Positions 17,940-26,778 of a stretch of DNA of 64,000 nt are shown piece after piece. The translations under genes and the position numbers were made by a program. The first letter of the stretch is position 1, and each line of letters opens with the position of its first letter. Source of the DNA: Brucella rhizosphaerae (GTDB lineage Bacteria > Pseudomonadota > Alphaproteobacteria > Rhizobiales > Rhizobiaceae); NCBI RefSeq assembly GCF_002252475.1, contig NZ_NNRK01000011.1, forward strand, positions 62,001 to 126,000, written 5' to 3'. The notes below the pieces were generated by a model. The model saw only the letters and a program-made list of their open reading frames with translations. It ran no database searches and was not told the origin of the DNA.

Positions 17940-19255
17940 GAGATTTTCGAGTAGGTTTCATTTTGGGTTGCCTGCTCCTTTTTACTGGTGCGACCCAAGC
18001 CGAAAGCGTGTTGCCGATCAGAGTGAGCCCGGATAATCGTACTTTTGAAGATGCTGCCGGCAGGTCGTTTTTGCTGCAAGGCGATACGGCATGGTCGTTA
18101 ATCGCAGAATTGAAGCGAGACGACATCGATATTTATCTGGCAGATCGACGCAAGCATGGGTTTAATGCCATTCTGGTCAATCTGATCGAACATCAGTTTT
18201 CAAGCACCCCGCCAAGGAATGCGTATGGCGAATTGCCTTTCGCCAACGATGCTTTTGGAGCACTTAATCCAAAATATTTTGATCATGCCGGATGGGTAGT
18301 TGAACGGGCGGAAGCGCTGGGGCTGGTTGTTTTTCTCGCCCCTGCTTATCTCGGTGTAAATGGCGGTGATCAGGGCTGGTTCGCTGAAGCTGAGGTCGCT
18401 GGGCCTGATAAAATGGAAGCTTATGGTGAAGCCATTGCGCGGCGGTTCTCCAAATTCTCCAACATCGTTTGGGTGCTGGGTGGTGATTTTGATGCTCCAA
18501 ACAGAGAGCTGGTGTCAAAGCTTGCAGAAGGGATTGCAACGATTTCTCCCCACGCGCTTCAGACGGTCCATTCGGGGCGCGATACAAATACGCGTGAGGT
18601 CTGGAAAGATCAGAGCTGGTTGGCGATCGATACGGTCTATACATATAATGATGTTCACAAAGCGCTTCTGGATCGAAGTAAATCCGGCAGCATGCCAGTA
18701 ATATTTCTTGAGGGTGCCTACGAGTACGAGCGTGAAACAACCGCTCGTATGATACGTCGCAACACGTATGGTGCACTGTTGGGTGGCGCGGCAGGGCAAT
18801 TCTTCGGGAACAACCCTATCTGGCATTTTACGGGTCCCGGTGTCTTTACATCGGACCAGAGCTGGCAAGCGGCATTGAATAGCCCCGGCGCACGCTCCAT
18901 GGCGGTCATGAAAGCTCTGTTTGATAAGATACCGTGGTCGCAACTGCAGCCCGATCGCGATAACAGCATTTCGACGATTGATGAAAGCTATGCTGTAGCT
19001 CTTCCCGATCACGGTTTGATCATGATTTATGGTGATGCCAACAGCTTTAAAGTGAAGCGAAATGCTATGACCAATGGTCAGACGGCAATATGGGTCGATC
19101 CGACTTCTGGGAAATTCATATCTTCAACACCACCGGAAATTGATGGTGAGCTTAATATCTACACGGCACCGCAAGATCGCAAGAATGTAAATAACAGCGA
19201 CTGGATTTTGTTGATCGGTAGTCCTGAACGGCTGGGGAGCATCCAAAAGAGGTAG
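17936..19255 (+). CDS. Secreted DUF4038 glycoside-hydrolase-like protein (apiosidase/GH140-like)
   Basis: A 439-residue protein with a signal peptide (about residues 1-22, ending ATQAES) followed by a DUF4038 TIM-barrel-like domain. Hallmarks are FLLQGDTAWSLIAELKRDDID, the YLADRRKHGFNAI segment, VVFLAPAYLGVNG, NIVWVLGGDFD and FLEGAYEYE; the acidic residues in the last two are candidate catalytic groups. The C-terminal 90 residues resemble the small beta domain that usually follows DUF4038 (Collagen_bind_2 type). Relatives include GH140 apiosidases, so it may trim or process the exported polymer in the periplasm. Coupling by ATGA to a cytoplasmic aminotransferase is odd. A weak stem-loop at 19260-19273 follows the stop. 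The substrate is unknown. Confidence 0.8.
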   Translation: MRDFRVGFILGCLLLFTGATQAESVLPIRVSPDNRTFEDAAGRSFLLQGDTAWSLIAELKRDDIDIYLADRRKHGFNAILVNLIEHQFSSTPPRNAYGELPFANDAFGALNPKYFDHAGWVVERAEALGLVVFLAPAYLGVNGGDQGWFAEAEVAGPDKMEAYGEAIARRFSKFSNIVWVLGGDFDAPNRELVSKLAEGIATISPHALQTVHSGRDTNTREVWKDQSWLAIDTVYTYNDVHKALLDRSKSGSMPVIFLEGAYEYERETTARMIRRNTYGALLGGAAGQFFGNNPIWHFTGPGVFTSDQSWQAALNSPGARSMAVMKALFDKIPWSQLQPDRDNSISTIDESYAVALPDHGLIMIYGDANSFKVKRNAMTNGQTAIWVDPTSGKFISSTPPEIDGELNIYTAPQDRKNVNNSDWILLIGSPERLGSIQKR

Positions 19256-19375
19256 CCTCCACGATCTTTCGTGTCTTATTTCAACGCTTGTCCGAAGCAA
19301 ACATGCCTTCGGTCAACTCGTCGCTTCCGTTGCAGCCCGTTACCTTAGACGCATCGTTCAGCTGAGGAGCCGGAT

Positions 19376-20437
19376 ATGAAGGTACTTGTAACAGGGCATC
19401 AGGGTTATATCGGATCGGTTATGGTGCCGACATTGATCAATTCGGGACATGATGTTTCGGGCTATGACATAGGCCTATATCAGCATTGCCTTTTTGAAGA
19501 AGGAGGCTCAGTTATTGATGTGCCGACAATCCGCAAGGATGTCCGCGATGTGTCGCCACGCGATCTGGAAGGCTTCGACGCTGTTATTCATCTGGCAGCG
19601 CTGTCCAACGATCCGCTTGGCAATCTCAATGAAGAACTCACCTATGAAATCAATCATCATGCCAGTGTGGCGATGGCAAAGGCCGCAAAAGCAGCTGGCG
19701 TTGCCAGGTTTTTGTTTGCTTCATCATGCAGCAATTACGGTATCAGTGACGCAGATTTGATTGATGAAACCGGAGAGCTCAAACCGGTCACTGCTTATGG
19801 CCGTTCCAAAGTCAGAGCTGAGCAAGAAATACGCGGATTGGCAGATTCCAGTTTCTGCCCGGTATATCTCCGACCGGCAACTGCGTATGGTGTCTCGCCG
19901 TTTCTGCGTTTCGACATTGTGCTGAATAATCTGGTCGCATGGGCAGTTACCAAGGGGCTTATCTATCTTAAATCCGATGGAACACCCTGGCGACCGATAG
20001 TTCATATCAGGGATATCTCGCGCGCGTTCAATGCGGCAATGGAAGCTCCACGGGAGAAGGTTTTTAATGAATCCTTCAACGTAGGATCGACCGGGCATAA
20101 TTATCGTATTCGCGATATCGCCAGCATTGTAGCTGAAAACATTCCTGATTGCCGGATCGAATACGCAGATGATGCCGGCCCGGACACCCGTTCTTATAGA
20201 GTCAGTTTTGAAAAGCTGGTGCGTGTTTTGCCGGACGCTAAGCCTCAATGGGATGCGGTTGCAGGGGCACGGGAGCTTCTTGCAGCTTATAGCCGTTCCT
20301 CCCTGACACTGGAAGAATTCGAAGGGCCGCGTTTTCAGCGCATTGCCCATATTCGAAAATTGATTGCTCAAGGTGTGCTTGATGCAAATCTGCGTCGAGC
20401 AGATGAGAAGACACAACTGCTTCGGGCAACGGCATAA
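19376..20437 (+). CDS. NAD-dependent epimerase/dehydratase (extended SDR)
   Basis: A 353-residue sugar-nucleotide modifying enzyme. The NAD loop is GHQGYIGS at residues 7-14, the catalytic serine region FASSCSNYG, and the Tyr-x3-Lys pair lies in AYGRSK (about Y141/K145). The substrate-binding region FRFDIVLN-like and [12 protein letters not shown] are typical of nucleotide-sugar 4,6-dehydratases and epimerases. GAGGAG stands just before the ATG. The next gene overlaps its stop by one base. With an RfbF-like cytidylyltransferase nearby, it could act on a CDP-sugar, replacing the usual RfbG dehydratase. The exact reaction is inference. Confidence 0.85.
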   Translation: MKVLVTGHQGYIGSVMVPTLINSGHDVSGYDIGLYQHCLFEEGGSVIDVPTIRKDVRDVSPRDLEGFDAVIHLAALSNDPLGNLNEELTYEINHHASVAMAKAAKAAGVARFLFASSCSNYGISDADLIDETGELKPVTAYGRSKVRAEQEIRGLADSSFCPVYLRPATAYGVSPFLRFDIVLNNLVAWAVTKGLIYLKSDGTPWRPIVHIRDISRAFNAAMEAPREKVFNESFNVGSTGHNYRIRDIASIVAENIPDCRIEYADDAGPDTRSYRVSFEKLVRVLPDAKPQWDAVAGARELLAAYSRSSLTLEEFEGPRFQRIAHIRKLIAQGVLDANLRRADEKTQLLRATA

Positions 20438-21801
20438 TGGATACTCGTATTGGCAATAGGCAAGTTGATGGTACTGAGATGCATTCTTCACATGGGGAAT
20501 GCATCTATGAGCTTGCTGCGCGGCTTTTCCCAATTTGCCGTAGTCTCACTGGTGACGGTGTGCGCGAAACGCTCGCACTTATCAGTGAGTATTTGCCTTT
20601 GAATATTCATGAAATCCCTACCGGCACGCAGCTTTTTGATTGGCAGGCGCCGCAAGAGTGGATGATCCGGGATGCCTATATTATGGACCCCGAGGGATGT
20701 CGAATTGTTGATTTCGGTCAGCACAATCTACATGTAGTAAACTTCAGTATTCCTGTGCATACGAAGCTTACGCTAGGCGAGTTGAAAGACCACATACATA
20801 CTCTACCTGACCAGCCCGATCTGATACCTTATCGTACGTGTTATCACACGGAATCCTGGGGCTTCTGCATGACATACAATGCCCTTATGCAGATGAAAGA
20901 CCAAGTTTACGAGGTGGTGATTGATGCCGAGCGGCGCGATGGGTCTCTGATTTTCGGAGAGTTCATCCATCGAGGTGCAACTGATGAAACATTCCTGCTT
21001 TCTACACATCTTTGCCATCCATCACTTGCCAATGATAATTGTTCTGGAATAGCGCTGCTTGCCCGCCTTGGAGAAGCATTGAAATCGCGCAAAACACGTT
21101 TCACATACCGGCTTTTATTCGGCCCTGCGACTTTCGGGGCTCTTGCCTGGTTAAATCAGAATGAAGACATTCTGGATCGTGTGAAGCATGGAATGGTCCT
21201 GTCATGCGTTGGTGACGGCGGTGGCCCCAATTACAAGCGTAGCCGTCGCGGCAATTCGGAGATTGACCGCATTATGACGCAAATTTTGGAAGGGTCAGGC
21301 CTTCCGGAGGCGAAGGCGCATGATTTCTGGCCATACGGATATGATGAGCGTCAGTTTTGCTCGCCGGGGTTCAATTTGCCTGTTGGCCTGTTTCAACGAA
21401 GTCTTTATGGCGCTTTCCCGGAATATCATACCTCCGCCGATAATCTTGACTTCATTAAGCCGGAATATCTGGAGCAGTCTTATAATTTCATCATACAGGC
21501 GATTGAGATTGCCGAGCGTAACTGGACGCCGCTCAATCTGTCGCCAAAGGGTGAGCCCCAACTTGGGCGTCGGGGTCTTTACAGCAATACCGGAGGGGAT
21601 CGCAATGCGGCCGAGAAAGCAATGACTTTGTTGTGGGTACTCAATCTGGCTGATGGGTATCATTCGATACTTGATATGTCTGAGCGTTCCCGTTTGCCTT
21701 TCACATATCTCGCAGATGCTGCGGATCGGCTCCGTGAAGTCGGTCTGCTGGCCGCATCCCAAACGCTAACATGCGCAAAGGCGCATAGCGATTTGGCATG
21801 A
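20437..21801 (+). CDS. DUF4910 protein with aminopeptidase-like (M28-type) fold
   Basis: A 454-residue protein matching the DUF4910 architecture: an N-terminal domain starting GECIYELAARLFPICRSLTGDGVRETL, a central M28-like metal-binding core and a C-terminal winged-helix-like part around 375-440. Metal ligands are visible in STHLCHPSLANDNCSG (His and Asp) and EYHTSADN (His). The glutamate pair expected for M28 catalysis appears to be replaced in FGPATFGALAWL, so ordinary peptidase activity is doubtful. Such proteins recur in surface-sugar loci without an assigned reaction. The one-base overlap with the epimerase suggests linked function. It converges on the RmlC-like gene. Confidence 0.82.
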   Translation: MDTRIGNRQVDGTEMHSSHGECIYELAARLFPICRSLTGDGVRETLALISEYLPLNIHEIPTGTQLFDWQAPQEWMIRDAYIMDPEGCRIVDFGQHNLHVVNFSIPVHTKLTLGELKDHIHTLPDQPDLIPYRTCYHTESWGFCMTYNALMQMKDQVYEVVIDAERRDGSLIFGEFIHRGATDETFLLSTHLCHPSLANDNCSGIALLARLGEALKSRKTRFTYRLLFGPATFGALAWLNQNEDILDRVKHGMVLSCVGDGGGPNYKRSRRGNSEIDRIMTQILEGSGLPEAKAHDFWPYGYDERQFCSPGFNLPVGLFQRSLYGAFPEYHTSADNLDFIKPEYLEQSYNFIIQAIEIAERNWTPLNLSPKGEPQLGRRGLYSNTGGDRNAAEKAMTLLWVLNLADGYHSILDMSERSRLPFTYLADAADRLREVGLLAASQTLTCAKAHSDLA

Positions 21802-21859
21802 GATACTGTTCAATCTGGGGAAGAGGACTGCGAGGAGGTTCTGGTTGCGCGGACGCGTT

Positions 21860-22384
21860 TTAGAGTAGCGGCCAGCCCCGGTCTTTTTCGGACATGACGC
21901 TTGGCTTATCCGGCCACGGTATCCCAAGAGATGGGTCATCATACCGCAATCCTGTTGCGAAATCAGGGGCGTAGGGACGAGAGATCATGTAACGCAGAAG
22001 CACATCGTCTGTCAGTGTCTGGAAGCCGTGTGCGCAGCCCTCAGGAATATACAGCTGCACCCCATTTTCAAATGATAGCTCCAGTCCCGTCCATCGCCGA
22101 TAGGTTGGCGAATTCGGTCGTAAATCGACCAGAACATCCCAGATTACACCGCGCAAGCACGTCACAAGTTTGGTCTCGGAGTGCGGTTCATTCTGATAGT
22201 GGAGCCCACGTAGAGTGCCTTTTTCCCTGGAGAAAGACAGACTGTGCTGAGGGAAATTCGTTTCCATTCCGCGTTCTGCAAATGCGTTGTCACAATAGAC
22301 ACGCGCGAACCACCCCCGCTCATCTTCGAGCTTCTCTGGTTCAACGGACCAAGCGCCATCGATATTAAGCGGGGTAAATCGCAT
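21860..22384 (-). CDS. RmlC-like dTDP-4-dehydrorhamnose 3,5-epimerase family protein
   Basis: A 174-residue cupin of the RmlC family, which epimerises C3 and/or C5 of 4-keto-6-deoxy nucleotide sugars. FPQHSLSFSREKGTLRGLHYQ carries the conserved catalytic-histidine region, WDVLVDLRPNSPTY and YIPEGCAHGFQTL the second half of the site, and YDDPSLGIPWP the C-terminal signature. ATG 22384 is preceded by GAGG at a six-base distance. It is the only minus-strand gene of the cassette and is divergent from the methyltransferase. No RmlA, RmlB or RmlD is near, so its substrate is probably not the rhamnose intermediate. Confidence 0.87.
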   Translation of the reverse strand: MRFTPLNIDGAWSVEPEKLEDERGWFARVYCDNAFAERGMETNFPQHSLSFSREKGTLRGLHYQNEPHSETKLVTCLRGVIWDVLVDLRPNSPTYRRWTGLELSFENGVQLYIPEGCAHGFQTLTDDVLLRYMISRPYAPDFATGLRYDDPSLGIPWPDKPSVMSEKDRGWPLL

Positions 22385-22725
22385 TGTTTGCCTCGGACTG
22401 CCGCAATGGCTCATTCTGACAGCCCCATTCTGACAGCTTGATGTCTGGCGAATAGTATTATTTTCGGGTCAGCGGAGTGGCCCTAAGGATAAGGTCCAGT
22501 TACCTGATAGGCGTAGTTGTGTACCCCTTCATAGACATTGGTTGAAGTTAGGGGGATTGTCAGGGATCAATCGACGGGTGATGGACGCGCCCTATCGTAT
22601 GTGCGGCTCGCCCCTCATTACAGTCTCGGAAATACCGAGGAAACTCAGTAATTTTGATTGTCCGGCATTGAACGGAATTCCAACCCACATACCCACAAGG
22701 GTCCGGGCAGGGCGAGGTATATCGT
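22385..22725. other. 341-base divergent intergenic region
   Basis: No credible gene is present; short open frames here have no family character. Next to the RmlC-like gene are two direct copies of CATTCTGACAGC (22412-22423 and 22426-22437). TACCCCTTCATAGACA near 22522-22537 nearly repeats a motif at 15171-15185 in front of another gene of this locus. GGTATATC (22716-22723) just before the methyltransferase start repeats the octamer of that other leader. The region probably holds two diverging promoters under a shared regulator. Confidence 0.45.
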
Positions 22726-24027
22726 ATGACCATCCAAACGCCGGGCATATCGCGGAGTGCAAGCATGGCTCGAGAGCAGACTGGTTGCCGCTTGTGCGGG
22801 ACGCTTCTCAAGCACACATTTGTGGACCTTGGGATGTCTCCGCCGTGTGAGAGCTTTCTCACCGCAGATCAACTTGATCACATGGAGCCGTTTTATCCTC
22901 TGTATTCTTTCGTGTGCGACCACTGCTATTTGGTGCAGTTGAAAGAATATTTCAGTCCGGCTGATATTTTTACTGAATATGCCTATTTTTCTTCTTATGC
23001 GACCAGCTGGGTCGATCATGCCCGGGTTTATTGCGAGGAAATAACTGAAAAGCTGGGTCTTAATGACAATAGCTTTGTCGTCGAAATCGCAAGCAACGAT
23101 GGCTATCTGCTCCAGCATTTTTTACCTAAGGGTATCCCAATCCTGGGAATTGAACCCGCTGCAAACGTGGCTAAAGCGGCGATTTCCAAAGGAGTGCCTA
23201 CCCGTGTCGATTTCTTTGGTTCAGCACTTGCCGCGCAGATGGTGAGTGAGGGCGGAAAAGCAGATCTGATCATCGGAAACAATGTCCTGGCACAAGTGCC
23301 GGATCTCAATGACTTTGTTCGTGGCTTGCAACTGCTGTTAAAACCCGAAGGGGTTATTACTCTTGAGTTTCCACACCTGGCAAACCTGATCGAGCAAAAC
23401 CAGTTCGATACGATTTATCATGAGCATTTTTCGTATTTCTCACTTCTTACAGTCCGTTACATGGCTCATCGGCATCATCTCAAAGTGATTGATGTCGAAG
23501 AATTGCCGACCCATGGCGGTTCGCTCCGTGTTTATCTCGCTCACAATGCCAGCAAGCGAAAGGCCGGGCCGCGTGTTGCAGCGCTCTTGAAACGTGAACA
23601 GACATTCGGGCTCAACGATATTGCCACATATGAACAGTTTTCCGAAAAGACACGTCGCACAAAACGTGATCTTCTTTCGTTTCTGATCGCCGCAAAAAAT
23701 GCAGGTAAGCGTATTTGTGGTTACGGAGCACCCGGAAAAGGCAATACTTTGCTCAACTACTGTGGAATAGGAACCGATTTTCTCGATTTCACTGTCGACC
23801 GCAACCCCTACAAACACGGGCGGTTCACTCCGGGAATGCATATTCCGATCTGTGATACTTCAATGATCGACAGTTATAAGCCTGATTACATTCTGATCCT
23901 GCCGTGGAACTTCAAAGATGAAATTATTCGTCAGATGCAGCATGTGGTCGAATGGGGCGGCAAATTCATCATACCGATTCCGCATGTGACACTGATAGAT
24001 CCGGCATTAATCACAGAGGAGCGCTAA
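22726..24027 (+). CDS. Sugar C-methyltransferase (NovU/TylC3-like)
   Basis: A 433-residue three-domain SAM-dependent methyltransferase of the type that puts a branching methyl group on 4-keto nucleotide sugars. The N-terminal zinc domain has C21-x2-C24 and C64-x2-C67. The SAM domain has VVEIASNDGYLLQHF near 123-137 and FDTIYHEHFSYFS, where the His/Glu pair is the probable catalytic base region. The C-terminal domain has GYGAPGKGNTLLNYCGI, typical of this family. It predicts a C-methylated (branched) sugar. Start 22726 has GAGG eight bases upstream; ATG 22765 with GGAG is a good alternative. Three bases separate it from the cytidylyltransferase. Confidence 0.87.
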   Translation: MTIQTPGISRSASMAREQTGCRLCGTLLKHTFVDLGMSPPCESFLTADQLDHMEPFYPLYSFVCDHCYLVQLKEYFSPADIFTEYAYFSSYATSWVDHARVYCEEITEKLGLNDNSFVVEIASNDGYLLQHFLPKGIPILGIEPAANVAKAAISKGVPTRVDFFGSALAAQMVSEGGKADLIIGNNVLAQVPDLNDFVRGLQLLLKPEGVITLEFPHLANLIEQNQFDTIYHEHFSYFSLLTVRYMAHRHHLKVIDVEELPTHGGSLRVYLAHNASKRKAGPRVAALLKREQTFGLNDIATYEQFSEKTRRTKRDLLSFLIAAKNAGKRICGYGAPGKGNTLLNYCGIGTDFLDFTVDRNPYKHGRFTPGMHIPICDTSMIDSYKPDYILILPWNFKDEIIRQMQHVVEWGGKFIIPIPHVTLIDPALITEER

Positions 24028-24030
24028 GTT

Positions 24031-24840
24031 ATGAAAGTCGTTCTTTTCTGCGGTGGTCTTGGCACCCGAATCAGGGAATATTCAGAGAATGTTCCCAAGC
24101 CGATGATCCCGCTCGGGCATCAGCCAATTCTCCATCACGTCATGGAGTATTATTCCGACTATGGTCACAACGACTTCATTTTGTGCCTCGGGTATAAGGC
24201 GAATGTGGTCAAGGACTTTTTCCTGAACATAAGACCACAAACATTTGCGGACTGTGTCGTATCTGATGGCGGGCGAAATGTTCGTTTGCTTGAAGAAGTG
24301 GATCGCGACTGGAGTGTGACTTTACTCGATACGGGCATTTGGCGAAACATCGGCGAAAGATTATGGAGTGCCCGGTCTCATGTTGAGGGCGAGGATATGT
24401 TTCTCGCAAACTACAGCGATGGTCTCAGTGATGTCGACCTTGACGATATGACTGATCGTTTTCAACAGAGCGGCAAGCTCGCATGTTTCCTGGCTGTACG
24501 TCCGCCTTTGACCTATCATCTGGCTGATATTGCAGATTGTGGCGATGTGCGCGCTTTCAGAACCTCCAATACCTCAGATATCTGGATAAATGGCGGGTAC
24601 TTTCTGTTTCGCAAGGAGATTTTCGATTACATGCGCGAAGGCGAGGAACTTGTGCTGGAGCCCTTTACCCGCCTGATCGCCGATAATCAGCTTATGGCCT
24701 ACAAATATGAAGGCTTCTGGCGTTCCATGGACACATTGCGAGACTGGCAGACACTCGAAGATATGGTCGAGAAAGGGGATATGCCCTGGAAAAAGCACAA
24801 GACAGAACTTAGAGCAGCCAACATCGCGATCGCACTATGA
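24031..24840 (+). CDS. Glucose-1-phosphate cytidylyltransferase-like nucleotidyltransferase (RfbF-like)
   Basis: A 269-residue nucleotidyltransferase that should activate a hexose-1-phosphate, by family usually glucose with CTP. The N-terminal signature GGLGTRIREYSENVPKPMIP, NYSDGLSDVDLDDM with its metal-binding aspartate, and WINGGYFLFRKEIFDYM are characteristic of RfbF rather than of the RmlA or GalU types. It probably provides the nucleotide-sugar that the epimerase, RmlC-like enzyme and methyltransferase act on. It overlaps the PIG-L gene by ATGA. Confidence 0.87.
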   Translation: MKVVLFCGGLGTRIREYSENVPKPMIPLGHQPILHHVMEYYSDYGHNDFILCLGYKANVVKDFFLNIRPQTFADCVVSDGGRNVRLLEEVDRDWSVTLLDTGIWRNIGERLWSARSHVEGEDMFLANYSDGLSDVDLDDMTDRFQQSGKLACFLAVRPPLTYHLADIADCGDVRAFRTSNTSDIWINGGYFLFRKEIFDYMREGEELVLEPFTRLIADNQLMAYKYEGFWRSMDTLRDWQTLEDMVEKGDMPWKKHKTELRAANIAIAL

Positions 24841-25493
24841 TTGATCTGTTTTCCCTCACGCAGCTTAGCAGGCCGCTCAGACTGCTTTGCATAGGTGCGC
24901 ATTCAGACGATATCGAAATCGGATGCGGGGGAACAATTCTGAGTCTTATCGAAGTGGGAATTCCTTTGGAGGTTGATTGGTGCGTTTTGTCAGGTGGAGG
25001 AGATCGGCGCGTGGAAGCAGAAGCTTCGGCGCGCGACTTTCTTTGTGGAGTGCAAAGTAATAAAATTCATGTACTCGATTTCGAGGACAGTTATTTCCCC
25101 GCTCAGAGCCGGGCCATCAAAGAATGGCTGATAGGACAGCGGAGCCGAAGCCAGCCGGATCTTGTCTTTACGCATAGTCGCGGTGATGCCCATCAGGATC
25201 ACCGCACTATTCAAGAGCTCACATGGAATATCTTCCGCGATCAGTTAATTCTGGAATACGAAATTCCCAAGTGGGATGGCGATTTAGGGCGTCCGAACGC
25301 TTACGTAGCTCTACCAGTCGGAGTGTTGGAGAAGAAGATAGAGTTACTGATGAGAAATTTCAGCTCCCAACGATCCAAAGACTGGTTTGATAAGGAGACT
25401 TTTCGCGGCCTTGCGCGTTTGCGAGGCATGGAATGTCGCGCACCTGAAACATATGCTGAAGCATTTTACGCCTCCAAGATGAGAATCTTCTGA
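24837..25493 (+). CDS. PIG-L family deacetylase
   Basis: A 218-residue zinc enzyme of the PIG-L/LmbE family. The metal site GAHSDDIEIGCGG (H22, D24, D25) and the distal HSRGDAHQDHR are both intact. Members remove acetyl groups from GlcNAc-type sugars or conjugates. In this cassette it may release an amine during assembly, which fits the presence of an aminotransferase-like enzyme. It is last in the methyltransferase-cytidylyltransferase-deacetylase operon and converges on the broken oxidase gene 54 bases away. Confidence 0.87.
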   Translation: MIDLFSLTQLSRPLRLLCIGAHSDDIEIGCGGTILSLIEVGIPLEVDWCVLSGGGDRRVEAEASARDFLCGVQSNKIHVLDFEDSYFPAQSRAIKEWLIGQRSRSQPDLVFTHSRGDAHQDHRTIQELTWNIFRDQLILEYEIPKWDGDLGRPNAYVALPVGVLEKKIELLMRNFSSQRSKDWFDKETFRGLARLRGMECRAPETYAEAFYASKMRIF

Positions 25494-25547
25494 AATTCTG
25501 AAGATCGAACCAGCGCTTCTGTTAAAATGGCTAATGCTTCGATATTT

Positions 25548-26741
25548 CTAATCCTGCCCAGTCTTTAAACGTTGCAATATCAGTTCTCCGATAGGGATGG
25601 CTGATGTCGCGGCCGGCGAGGGTGCATTGCACACATGCAAGGCTCGCTTCGTTTGTAAAAACTTGAAGTCGTGAATAAGATTTCCGGTGTTAGAGACCGC
25701 CTGCGCCCTTATTCCTGCCCTGTAAGGGAGGAGGTCCTGCGCTTGAAGCGAGGGGCAGTATTTTCGACATTAATCAAGATAGCTGGATTTAAATACACTG
25801 TCCTTTACTTCCTGAATGCCGGATCGAAGGTTTTGCGAAATAACTTTCCAAAACCCGGGGAACCGAGCGTAAGTGACGATATCATTCAGATTGGTGGAAA
25901 ATTTAGCATAACCTTCGCGCGAAAGCCCGAGTACAGCATTAGGTCCCACGGTCACGGTTCCGTCCATCATCGGCGTGAGATGAATCCCAAGAAATGGCAT
26001 TGACGGATCTGGCACGGGATAGATCATCCGTTTAACCAGATTGTTCAGCTCCGGTTTGAGTGCGTAGTATTCGCCCCGAAACGGTACAATTTGAAAGTCG
26101 ACCGGCAAACCGGAGCGCTGCGCCAGGCGGTCCGCCTGAAGTCCAGCGCATGCAACGACATAGCGGCTCTCCCAAACACCTTTATTGGTGTGAACGCGAA
26201 TGCAATCGTTGCGCTCTTCGATGGAATTAACGTCTGCTCCCAGAATAATTGTAGCTCCGCGCGCCTTAATCAGTTCGCCCATTGCTCTTGAAATGGCCCG
26301 ATAGTCAACGATCCCGCTGTGCTCAACGAGTAAGGCTTTTAGCCCCGTTATGGCAGGCTCCATTTCGATCAGCTCTGATTGATTGATCAGTCTGCAACTG
26401 ATCTGATTGGCTCCGGCATTTGCCTCAAGCGCACTGAGGCGTTGCAACTCATTGTCATTGGTCGCGACAACCAATTTTCCGGGCGTGCGATATGGAATAT
26501 CGTGTGTTTCGCAAAAGTGCTTTGTTGCTCGTTCTCCAGCGCGACATAGTTGGGCCTTCAGACTGCCGGGTTGGTAATAGATGCCGGCATGAATGACACC
26601 GCTATTATGTCCGGTTTGGTGAGCGGCAAGCGAGTCCTCTTTTTCAAGCAGAAGAATGCGCGCGTCTGGATCGCTCTTGGTTATTGCCAGAGCGGTTGCC
26701 AGACCAACAATCCCACCTCCAACAATACAGTAATCGAACAT
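25548..26741 (-). pseudogene. lhgO: L-2-hydroxyglutarate oxidase interrupted by an in-frame TAA
   Basis: The FAD-dependent oxidase begins with FDYCIVGGGIVGLATALAI and reads normally to residue 323, then meets TAA at 25770-25772. The same frame continues for 73 residues to a TAG at 25548. It contains RKYCPSL, LPYRAGIRAQAV, IHDF and VCNAPSPAATSAIPIG, the expected C-terminus of LhgO, aligned without any shift. A single nonsense codon therefore breaks an otherwise intact gene. The enzyme normally oxidises L-2-hydroxyglutarate to 2-oxoglutarate at the membrane. The lost C-terminus contributes to the FAD fold, so the short product is probably inactive. A sequencing error or stop readthrough remains possible. 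ATG 26741 is preferred; TTG 26753 is an alternative. Confidence 0.88.
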
Positions 26742-26778
26742 ATTCAAGCTCAATATCGGTCACATGAAAACTACGTTA

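Noticed and set aside
19724..20533. A 269-codon open frame on the minus strand
   Set aside because: Antisense to the epimerase and DUF4910 genes, cysteine-rich and without motifs.
22542..22862. Short open frames of about 100 codons on both strands in the rmlC-like/methyltransferase gap
   Set aside because: No ribosome-binding site, no domain, and they overlap the start of the methyltransferase.
25671..26003. A 110-codon open frame on the plus strand
   Set aside because: It is antisense to the C-terminal part of the interrupted LhgO gene, which has clear family sequence.
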